NCBI RefSeq assembly: GCF_014384895.1
Contig: NZ_JACRSQ010000032.1
Coordinates: 1-36,500 of the forward strand
Length of the DNA stretch: 36,500 bases
Source of the DNA: Bianquea renquensis
GTDB taxonomy: Bacteria > Bacillota > Clostridia > Lachnospirales > Bianqueaceae
Direction: 5' to 3'
In this document: one piece after another, positions 26,060 through 35,100 of the stretch
Position numbering within the stretch: position 1 is the first letter of the stretch
How the letters are laid out: each line of letters starts with the position of its first letter
The notes under the pieces: model-generated
Databases searched by the model: none
Told to the model about the DNA's origin: nothing
The model's input: the letters and a program-made list of their open reading frames with translations, nothing else
Program-made: the position numbers and the translations under genes

Positions 26060-29000
26060 TATCCGGGAATATATTGTCGATCAGGTGTTGCAAAATCATT
26101 TGGATAAAAAACAAGGCGCCAGATATCTGCAGGAATTGGATGACCGCTCTGCTTCCATAGTAAAAGATATCGCTGTAATTGGCATGGCGGGGCGGTTTCC
26201 AAAAGCGGAATCCCTTGCTGCATTCTGGGATCTGCTGGTTAACGGGGAGGATTGCATCGGTCCATATCCAATGGACCGGCAGCGATATGTCAACCCATAT
26301 GTAGCCGGAGAACTGGGTATTGCCGCCGACCAGATCGAATACTACGACGGAGGATATTTGTCCCGCATTTTCGATTTTGACGCTGAGTCGTTTCATATCG
26401 CCCCCGGGGAGGCGAAGGTGATCGATCCGCAGCAACGAATTCTGCTGCAGGAAGCGGCGAAGGCTTTGCTGGATGCGGGATATACTAGAGAGCAGGTAAA
26501 CGGATCGTCCACCGGTGTTTATATAGGCTGCAGCCAATCGGATTACGGGCGGTTGATTCCGGTTACGGAGCCCTCGGCAGTCGCTGGGAATCTTGCCTCG
26601 ATCCTAGCCAGCCGCATCAGTTATTTTTATAATTTTACCGGCCCATCACTGGTCATTGACACGTCGTGCTCGTCGTCCCTTGTAGCTCTAGTGCAGGCTT
26701 GCCGTGATTTGTACGAGGGCCGTATACACATGGCGGTTGTCGGCGGTGTCAACCTCAATCTTTTTCCTGTAAAGCTGGATACCTATGGAGTGCGTACCGA
26801 AGCACCCGACTGCCGATGCAAGGCATTTGATGAGATGGCGGATGGCATCGGCTCAGGCGAGGGATGCGGGGTGGTGATCCTGAAAACCCTGACTTTGGCA
26901 AAGGCCCAAAACAACCGTATTTACGCCGTTGTAAAAGGCGCTTCTGTGAACAACGATGGGAAAACCTCTGGTATAACGGTACCGAACCCGATCGCGCAAC
27001 AAAATCTTATTATGAGCGCCTGGAAGGATGCCGGTATCCGGCCCGACGATGTATCGTATATCGAAGCGCACGGCACCGGTACTCCCATTGGTGATCCTAT
27101 TGAAATTCAAGGAATTGACGGTGCCTTCAAACAGTGCGCTGCCCGGAATCATCGGTGCGCGGTCGGTTCGGTTAAAACCAACATTGGCCATCTGGATTCT
27201 GCCTCGGGTATCGCTTCGTTTATAAAAACGGCTTTGATGCTGCATAACCGCTTTCTGCCCAAATCTCTGCATTTTCACCGCTTCAGCCCCTTGGTGGACA
27301 CTGACGCGTTATCCCTCTACATACAGACCGAAGGAGAACCTTGGCGGACGCAATCCGGGCGCTTGATTGCCGGCGTCAGCGCTTTCGGGCTCAGCGGGAC
27401 TAACTGCCATGTGGTTTTAGAGAATATTGCGGACAACGGCACGCCTACGCAGCGTGAGATTCCGGTGAGCGGGGCTGATTCCCGGAGACCTCTGGAAATC
27501 GTGTATGATTATACACCCCATGGCACCGCCTGCAGGCTAAATAGCACTGCGGAGGGGGAAAAAACTCCCATCGGTGGCTATTCCGCCTTTGCAGATACGT
27601 TGCGCTTTGGTGAATCGATCATGCAGACATCAAGGGTTACTGGAAACGTGGAAAAGCAGGATTTGCTAGACCGTTATGCGGTGTCGCTTATAGTGGAATA
27701 TCTCCAGAGCCAAGGGATTGTACTGGAATATCCGTGTACAATGGAGGATATACGCAAACAAGCGGCAGTTACAGAGCAGTATCGTCGTCTCTTCGATTAT
27801 ATGGTCGGGGTTCTGATCCAGAGACACATTGTGGTGTCAGATCGGGATACCATATGCCTATCAACGGATTACCGGCATACACCCGCTCAGGAATTGCTGG
27901 AATCAGCGGTACGCCAACTGCCTGACGATCACGGGGAGTTCCTGCTACTGCGGTATTGCCTGGAGGCATATCCGGAGATATTGTCCGGGAAGACCAATGC
28001 GCTGAGAGTTCTGTATCCCAAAGGAAACAACGATCTAATCCATCAATACGTGAGGGATCACCATCCGCTGGCAGACAGCATTCAGCTTGTAGGAAAACAA
28101 GCTGTTGCCCAATATGTAAACAGGATGAAGAACCGGCCGCTGAAAATTCTTGAAATTGGCGCCGGCGCTGGTATCTTCACACAGCAAGTGCTTCCTCTTC
28201 TCGTGGGATTGGACGTGGAATACTATTTCACCGATATTAGCAACGGGTATCTCGTGGATGCCCGGGAAAGGTTTCGCAAGTATCCCTTTGTTCAATATCA
28301 TGTATTGGACATTAATGAGAAGCCGGCCATTTCCCTTGCCGGGAGCATGGACCTTGTTATCGGTCTGAATGTCGTTCATACTGTGGCGGATGTCACGACG
28401 GCGCTAAGCAATATCGGCGATTATTTACAGAAAGACGGTATGCTCGTCCTCGTTGAAGACGTCAGTGACGCTGTATGGACCACATTGGTTTGGGGCTTGA
28501 CAGACGGATGGTGGACATTTCATGATGTTTCTTTGCGTCATTGCTCACCGCTGATGTCGATAGAAAAGTGGAAAAAAGCGTTATCTGACTCCGGATATAC
28601 CGATGCGGTGAGCTTGCCTTCGGATCAGAGACTGTTTCCTGAGGTAGACAATGCGCTGATTGCTGCGCGGAAAAGCGATGCTTATGACCCGTGGAAAGAT
28701 TTACATGATGCGGTTTGGCTAGAAACTCCGTTAAAAAAATCCACGACGTACGCTTTAGATGGAAGATGGATCGTTTTTCGCACCAATGGAGATATCGGTC
28801 GCTGCGTGGACAATCTGTTGATGAATAGGGGAGTAGATACGATTGCTGTGGAGCCGGCGGCGGTATACGAAGAAGTTGTGCCGCAACGGCAATACCGTGT
28901 ACGACCAAACAACGCCCTAGACATGGGCCACCTGCTGGCCGGTTTGTGTCTGGATAAAAAGCCTGTATCCGGTATTTTGTACATGTGGGGACTGGAGAAC

Positions 29001-30608
29001 GGCCATGAGGATACACAGACATGGTCCGACAGCCTTTTGGGGTTCTATCATCTGGTTCGTGAAATAAGCCATCTGCAGAACAGGCTGATTCCCGTTACCC
29101 TTGTAACGGACCGCGCCGTACACGCTCTAGATACTGATACCGGTATCCAGCCGGAGAAGGCGGCGTTGTGGGGGTTCAGTCGTGTAGTCAGTCAGGAATA
29201 TCCCCTGCTGCAGTGTGGGTGCATGGATGTCGAAACGCACATAGACAGCATTTCCGCCGCGAGGGTTATTGTGGAGGAGGCAGCTGTTCCTATCAGCGAA
29301 CGGGCGTATACCGTCGCTTACCGCGGCCAAACGCGTCTTGTCCAGCATATTGTGCCGTTGTCCGCGCAGGAATCAACGGACGGCTCCTGGGTGAGGGACG
29401 GCGATGTTATTCTCTTAGCCGGGGGAATGGGATACGTCGGTCTTCATTTATGCCTGACAATTGCCTCCGCGGTTCGTAATCCCACTTTTATCCTGGTGGG
29501 AAGGACGATGCTACCCAGGCGGGAGGAATGGCCTTCACTTCTGGAGACGTTGCCACAGAATGAAAAACTCCGCTATCAAATAGAAGCTATACAGGCTATC
29601 GAACAAAGGGGAGCAGCTGTCGTCACGATGGTGGGAGATGTGACGGATAAAGAGACTTTATCCGATATCTGTGAATTGGTGCGGCGGAAATACGGACGGA
29701 TAAACGGTGTGCTGAATTGCGTCATGCAAGTTTATCGCAAGTCTGTGTCCGAATTGACCGCCGGCGAACTGTATACTGCCGTTTCTGCAAAAATCCAGTC
29801 GGTTATGAACCTTGATGAGGTGACTGAGGAGGATGCACCACGTTTTTTTGTGATGTTGTCTTCAGTGTCCTCTGTATTTGGGGGAGCCGGGCGGTCAGAT
29901 TGTGCGGCGGCTAATATGGTGCAGGATGTCTACACCTATGTCCGCAGGCGGCGCCGTGCGGATCAGTATACGCTGGCACTTTCCCTGCCGGGTCTGGCCC
30001 AGGATAAGCCGGATTTGGAAGAACCATTTCCCATCATGAGCGCGGCAGAGTTTGATGCCGCTTTCCGCCGGATTATGGTTTTGCGGAACCCGTTTATCCT
30101 TTTTGAGGATTTGGAGGAGCAACGCCTGACTCGGCTGCAAAGTCTTCTGCGGGTTCCGATTGATTTCAGAGCTTCCGCCACCTGTGCTCGACCGGTATCC
30201 CCGGCCCTTACGGAGACTGACGGCGCGGCGAAATCGGAGCAAGCTCCAGTAGGCACGGGATACTCTGATAAGATTCCTGAAAAAATACGTCGAATCTGGC
30301 TGGAGGTTCTGGGATACAGTGACATCGACGAAAATGAAGACTTTTTCAATGTTGGAGGCGACTCACTGATGGCCATCAAATTGCTGGACAGTATCAAGGA
30401 TACGTTCGGCTTGGACCTGGATGTCTCTGTGATCTTCACCTATCCGTCTTTACACAGTTTCACAGATTATGTAAAGCAGCAATTCGCACCCCAAATCGTC
30501 CCCTCCTCCTGCGTCGACGAATTGGCGGATTTGCTGGATTTGGTGCAGACAGGAACCATGTCGGTGGACCTGGCGGTTCAACGACTTTCCGACAAAAAAG
30601 ACGAGTAG
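26052..30608 (+). CDS. Trans-AT PKS module: KS-cMT-KR(inactive)-ACP
   Basis: 1518 aa. About 40 helical residues precede the KS (DNIREYIVDQVL), a probable docking element. The KS is intact: DTSCSSSL with C206, EAHGTGT with H340, NIGHLD. Only ~80 residues separate it from a C-methyltransferase (ILEIGAGAG ~700, GLTDGWWTF), and no LPxYPF post-AT motif is seen. The KR retains GGMGYVG (~1124), S1271 and N1288, but position 1284, where the catalytic Tyr should be, is Cys (SDCAAAN), so reduction is probably lost. The ACP has GGDSL, S1438. A C-terminal tail (LLDLVQTGTMSVDLAVQRL) resembles a docking helix. Expected step: malonate extension of the Orn-bound chain with alpha-methylation, leaving the beta-ketone. 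Malonate comes from the discrete AT. TAG stop at 30606-30608. Confidence 0.92.
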   Translation: MDNIREYIVDQVLQNHLDKKQGARYLQELDDRSASIVKDIAVIGMAGRFPKAESLAAFWDLLVNGEDCIGPYPMDRQRYVNPYVAGELGIAADQIEYYDGGYLSRIFDFDAESFHIAPGEAKVIDPQQRILLQEAAKALLDAGYTREQVNGSSTGVYIGCSQSDYGRLIPVTEPSAVAGNLASILASRISYFYNFTGPSLVIDTSCSSSLVALVQACRDLYEGRIHMAVVGGVNLNLFPVKLDTYGVRTEAPDCRCKAFDEMADGIGSGEGCGVVILKTLTLAKAQNNRIYAVVKGASVNNDGKTSGITVPNPIAQQNLIMSAWKDAGIRPDDVSYIEAHGTGTPIGDPIEIQGIDGAFKQCAARNHRCAVGSVKTNIGHLDSASGIASFIKTALMLHNRFLPKSLHFHRFSPLVDTDALSLYIQTEGEPWRTQSGRLIAGVSAFGLSGTNCHVVLENIADNGTPTQREIPVSGADSRRPLEIVYDYTPHGTACRLNSTAEGEKTPIGGYSAFADTLRFGESIMQTSRVTGNVEKQDLLDRYAVSLIVEYLQSQGIVLEYPCTMEDIRKQAAVTEQYRRLFDYMVGVLIQRHIVVSDRDTICLSTDYRHTPAQELLESAVRQLPDDHGEFLLLRYCLEAYPEILSGKTNALRVLYPKGNNDLIHQYVRDHHPLADSIQLVGKQAVAQYVNRMKNRPLKILEIGAGAGIFTQQVLPLLVGLDVEYYFTDISNGYLVDARERFRKYPFVQYHVLDINEKPAISLAGSMDLVIGLNVVHTVADVTTALSNIGDYLQKDGMLVLVEDVSDAVWTTLVWGLTDGWWTFHDVSLRHCSPLMSIEKWKKALSDSGYTDAVSLPSDQRLFPEVDNALIAARKSDAYDPWKDLHDAVWLETPLKKSTTYALDGRWIVFRTNGDIGRCVDNLLMNRGVDTIAVEPAAVYEEVVPQRQYRVRPNNALDMGHLLAGLCLDKKPVSGILYMWGLENGHEDTQTWSDSLLGFYHLVREISHLQNRLIPVTLVTDRAVHALDTDTGIQPEKAALWGFSRVVSQEYPLLQCGCMDVETHIDSISAARVIVEEAAVPISERAYTVAYRGQTRLVQHIVPLSAQESTDGSWVRDGDVILLAGGMGYVGLHLCLTIASAVRNPTFILVGRTMLPRREEWPSLLETLPQNEKLRYQIEAIQAIEQRGAAVVTMVGDVTDKETLSDICELVRRKYGRINGVLNCVMQVYRKSVSELTAGELYTAVSAKIQSVMNLDEVTEEDAPRFFVMLSSVSSVFGGAGRSDCAAANMVQDVYTYVRRRRRADQYTLALSLPGLAQDKPDLEEPFPIMSAAEFDAAFRRIMVLRNPFILFEDLEEQRLTRLQSLLRVPIDFRASATCARPVSPALTETDGAAKSEQAPVGTGYSDKIPEKIRRIWLEVLGYSDIDENEDFFNVGGDSLMAIKLLDSIKDTFGLDLDVSVIFTYPSLHSFTDYVKQQFAPQIVPSSCVDELADLLDLVQTGTMSVDLAVQRLSDKKDE

Positions 30609-30616
30609 GAGAGGAG
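30608..30616 (+). promoter_or_regulatory. Ribosome binding site of the second radical SAM gene
   Basis: GGAGAGGAG begins on the last base of the PKS stop codon and ends seven bases before ATG 30624. It is a strong purine-rich site in a 15-base gap, consistent with one polycistronic message. Confidence 0.6.
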
Positions 30617-30623
30617 AAGATCT

Positions 30624-32132
30624 ATGGACTTTTTACTGTTGCAGAGCGATTATTTCGGACAAGTGTACAAAGCAATCCAGATTTTTGAAAAAATTCTATC
30701 TGACAGCGACGCTGACTTTGCCTTCATACACGGTGAACACGATTTTTCCTATGACAGGCTGGAAACATGGCTGAAGGAAAACGCCGATGTCAAAATGGTG
30801 CTGATGAGTGTATGGTGCTACAATAATCGTACCGTTATTGAAATACTTGATCGCATCCAGTTACTGGCGCCGCGGGCCACAGTTTTAATCGGCGGATGGC
30901 TCCCGAACCTACTGCAGTTGGACGTCTTTGCCCTGCATCCACATATTGACGCCGTTTTTCTGGGAGATGGCGAGGATATGCTGGTCGAGTTGATTCGTAG
31001 AACCCCTTTGTCTGACATTCACGGTTTATATTGTCGGGACAGGATACAGCAGTATCGTTCCATTGAATACCTTTGCACGGATCATGAAAACGATGTGATG
31101 ATTCCTGGACCGTCTGTTATTCCTCTGTCCGGCTGTGGATCGAAATGCCGTTTTTGTTCCGTTATACATAACCGGCAGAATTTTTGGAAAAAGTCGCTGG
31201 AACGGGTTGAAGAGGAAATCATGTTTCAAAAAAGTCAGGGTATAACGGAACTGTATCTCGGATATGATAACGTGCTTATGAATCGCACACTGGCGTTACA
31301 ATATACGGCATTGTTACGAAAACACGGGATATATTTTGCCACCACAGGGCGTGTTGATCAGATTGACGAAACGTTCATAGCGCAGATATCCCGGGACGGG
31401 TGCCGCCGCCTTGATTTCGGTATTGAAAATGCCAGTGAACGGCTTTCTCAATATATCAACAAAAACCTGAGCGTGGATATGATGTACGATGCGGCAGTCA
31501 TCTGCCGCAAATACGGAGTTTTGCCTTTTGCCTTTCTCATCAGCGGATTTGATACGGAAGACGATTATGATCGCGAACAAAACCTACGTTTAGTAAAAGA
31601 ATCGGATTTTCTCCTTTTTGAAATCAATCGGTACAAGGATTATGTCGGGTCTGATTTTTCCAATGGAATCCGTAATTTTAACGTTTTGGCTCTCTCTCCG
31701 TATTATCAATATGAGACATGCTATGGGCTGTTTGAGGATAAAACGGCGTGTTTGAACGCGCAGGCACACTTTTACCATCTTCAGCGGTATGCCTCGTTTT
31801 GTATGTTTGAAAAAATGAACGTCTATCTCCAACAGGCAAACGAGAGCCAGCGCCGGCAATACTGGGTATCGTTTATGGATGCCACTTTCGACATGACGAT
31901 TCCCATTGATGCGGTCAAAGTGAGCGATGCAAGCATACGCCGGGAGATGGAGTACCATTGGAAAATCAAACAGCTGAACTGGTACAAAAAACAAAAGGTA
32001 CTAGAACTTGTTTTCCCGCAAAAATATTTTATTGATAAAGCAGCACTTGAGCAAGACGGGCGGGTAGTTCCTATTTATGTAAGCGACAGCGAAGTCGATG
32101 AACATATCCGCATGCTTTATGGAGATGAATAA
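30624..32132 (+). CDS. B12-binding domain radical SAM enzyme (second of two)
   Basis: 502 aa. The N-terminal Rossmann-like domain (MDFLLLQSD, VKMVLMSVWCYN, ATVLIGGWLPN, VFLGDGEDM) is the B12-binding type, again without DxHxxG. The 4Fe-4S motif is C171-x3-C175-x2-C178 (GCGSKCRFC). Barrel features follow: LDFGIENASERLSQYINK, then FAFLISGFDTEDDYD. The last ~130 residues are unassigned. It is not a close copy of the enzyme at 3797, so the two probably act at different positions. Lying between two PKS genes, it likely modifies the assembly-line product or a carrier-bound chain by methylation, cyclisation or another radical step; the exact reaction is unknown. ATG 30624. Its stop is one base before the next gene. 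Confidence 0.85.
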   Translation: MDFLLLQSDYFGQVYKAIQIFEKILSDSDADFAFIHGEHDFSYDRLETWLKENADVKMVLMSVWCYNNRTVIEILDRIQLLAPRATVLIGGWLPNLLQLDVFALHPHIDAVFLGDGEDMLVELIRRTPLSDIHGLYCRDRIQQYRSIEYLCTDHENDVMIPGPSVIPLSGCGSKCRFCSVIHNRQNFWKKSLERVEEEIMFQKSQGITELYLGYDNVLMNRTLALQYTALLRKHGIYFATTGRVDQIDETFIAQISRDGCRRLDFGIENASERLSQYINKNLSVDMMYDAAVICRKYGVLPFAFLISGFDTEDDYDREQNLRLVKESDFLLFEINRYKDYVGSDFSNGIRNFNVLALSPYYQYETCYGLFEDKTACLNAQAHFYHLQRYASFCMFEKMNVYLQQANESQRRQYWVSFMDATFDMTIPIDAVKVSDASIRREMEYHWKIKQLNWYKKQKVLELVFPQKYFIDKAALEQDGRVVPIYVSDSEVDEHIRMLYGDE

Positions 32133-32133
32133 T

Positions 32134-35100
32134 ATGTCAGACATCAAACAAATCCTCCGACTGCTTCATCAGGGTGAGATTTCAAAAAGCGCGGCTTATC
32201 AAATCATCAAATCTCTTGAGTCTCCGACGCAGCGGCACGGTTCAGAGTCGGATGCCTTTGCCGTGGTTGGAATGAGTTGCCGGTATCCTCAGTCTGCCGA
32301 TATCGATGAGTTTTGGCGCCATCTTGTGAACGGTACGGATTTAGTTGGACCAATGCCCTCCAGTCGCAAGGAATTGTTGCGCCCATTTTTCGGGGACAGC
32401 ATCGATATGCTGGGTGAAACGAATCACTGTGGATATTTGGAAGACGTTGACCTGTTTGATCCGGATTTTTTCGGCATCTCGGAGAGGGAAGCTAAGTTAA
32501 TGGATCCCCAGCAACGTATCTTTCTCGAAGTGGCCTACCAGGCTTGTGAAAACGCAGGATATTCGATTGCTTCCCTCGACAACAGCGACACCGGTGTATT
32601 CATCGGAAACAGTGCCAGCGAATATTACCGACTGACGAATACCGGCGATGCTTTGCTGATTACAGGGAATTCCTCCCCTTTTATATGCGGCCGGCTTTCC
32701 TACTGGCTCAACTTAAAGGGTCCAAGCATGATGATCAATACAGCTTGCTCATCCTCTCTGGTTGCGTTGCATACCGCCTGCGCCTCCATACGCGAGGGAG
32801 CGTGCAGCATGGCGCTGGTCGGTGGCGTTTCACTTTTCCTGATCCCGGAGTCGCAAAACGGTGTCTGGGAAACCATCGGAATAACGTCTTGTGATAAGCG
32901 ATGCAAACCGTTTGATGCATCGGCGAACGGCATTGTCAAGGGGGAGGGGTGCGGTGTAGTGCTCATAAAGTCCTTGGAGCAGGCGCAAAAAGATAACGAC
33001 CGGATTTACGCGGTGATAAAAGGAAGCGCGGTCAATCACGATGGACGTTCCAACGGACTTACGTCGCCAAATCCTGTCTCCCAGACGGCTGCTATCGAAC
33101 AAGCCTGGAACGCGGCGGGAGTGGATCCGGAAACCATATCGTACATTGAAGCGCACGGTACTGGTACCCAGCTGGGAGATCCCATTGAAATTAATGGAAT
33201 CGCCGACGCTTTTCGCAAGTACACCGACAAGAAGCAGTTTTGCGCGGTGGGCTCCTCAAAATCCAATGTCGGACACCTGGCGGACGGCGCTGCGGGTATA
33301 ACGGCATTTATTAAAACGGTTTTGGCGCTCTGGCATCGCGAATTGCCTGCCACCATTCACCTGCAGTATCCCAACCCCTATATTCGGTTTATTGATGGCC
33401 CGATTTATCTGAATACCAAAACTACTCCATGGCGCGAAAGTCATCCTTTGCGTGCAGGGGTGAGTTCGTTTGGATTGAGCGGGACCAATTGTCATGCAGT
33501 GCTGGAGGAGGCTCCCAAAGTGCCGGATACCTTCATAAAAGAAGAGGAGCTGCAGGATCAGCCGATGGTTGCGGTTCTGTCGGCGCATAGTGCCGATTCC
33601 CTGAGAAAACTGGTTTGCCGGCATCGCGCTCGTATTTCTTCATTAAAACCGGAAGAATGGGCTGATTATATTTATACCTGTGCGAGAAGAAGCGTGTTAC
33701 AACATAGACTAGCCATCGTTTGTGTGAATGCCAGAGACTTATCTGAGAAATTGAATGTGTTTCTTTCGAACTGTAAAACGGATACGAACAGCGGGATATT
33801 CACTGGTGTATGCAGCAAATCCATGAAAAAAACTATGCTGGCTTGGGAGCCGCAGACTCCTGAAGAGTTGGCGCAGTATTACTGCGCCAGCCAGCAGTGT
33901 AAGACTTCTCTGCTGTATCCCCGCCAGCAGTGCCGGGTTATTTCGTTGCCGATCTATCCGTTTGACCATAAATCTTACTGGTTGGATCCTTCAAATACGG
34001 TGAAGAATCCGCCGACGGACGTTCCGTGTATTCTTCCGCCTATACCTGAGAACGACTTGCAGACAGCGGATAGCCGTGATAAACGGAACGGGCCCGTCCT
34101 GGACCGGCTGAGACAGATATGCATTGATATTCTGAATATTTCATCCATCGATATGGATAGCAATTTCTTTGAGCTGGGTGGACAGTCCATAAAGATGATT
34201 CAATTGGTGACGGCTTTTCATCAGGAATTTGGTGTCGCTGTTCCTCTGAGCGATTTGTTCGACCATCCGACCCTTCGTTATGTTTACCGGGTCATCAAAT
34301 CTGCCGACGGCGGTGACAGTGAGCGCTCCATTCCAAAGTCAACGGTCATTGGTGGAGTTTACCCTTTGTCTTCCGCACAAAAACGTATCTATGTATTTTA
34401 TCAGTTCAGGCCGGACAGCACCTGTTACAATATGTGCTGTGCGTTGGAGATTCACGGTGATTTTCATGTCGGCAAGGTTCAGGAAATAATGGAAAGTCTC
34501 ATAGCGCGCCACGACAGTTTCCGAACTAGCTTCATAATTGAGAATAATGAAGTGGTGCAGCGGATTGCGGACCATGTGGAGTTTCGCGTTGACGTGGAAA
34601 AAAATACTACCCACATTGAATCAATCAAACGGAAGTTTGTCCGGCCTTTTGATCTAGCGAAATCGCCATTGCTCCGCGTCATGGTGGCAATAGCCGGTGA
34701 GCGGCATTACTATTTGTTGGTGGACATGCACCATATCATATCTGACGGTACTTCCATGGGTTTGTTGATCGACGAATTTATGGCCCTGTATGAAGGGCGC
34801 GATTTACCTCCGGTGAAAGTGGATTACCGGGATTACACTATGTGGCAGGAGCAAAGAAAAAACAGCGAAGAGCTGGCAACACAACGGACTTTCTGGCTTG
34901 ATCAATATGCCGATCCGGTAACGGAACTGACGCTGCCTTTTGATTTTCCGCGTCCGGTCCATACCTCCTATCAGGGTCATACCCTACATTTCCAATTAGA
35001 GGACGAGCTGTTCCGGTCGCTTAAAAAGGCCTGTGCAAGTGAAAACGTAACTAGTTTCGTCTGGATGCTGGCTATCTACTATTTGACCTTGTTTCAAGAA

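Noticed and set aside
28462..29022. 186-codon minus-strand open frame
   Set aside because: It is antisense to the cMT/KR region of the second PKS, with an irregular composition unlike a real protein.
32098..32133. Upstream ATG for the last gene
   Set aside because: It would overlap the radical SAM gene and adds 12 residues without a docking-helix pattern; ATG 32134 has GGAG at proper spacing.
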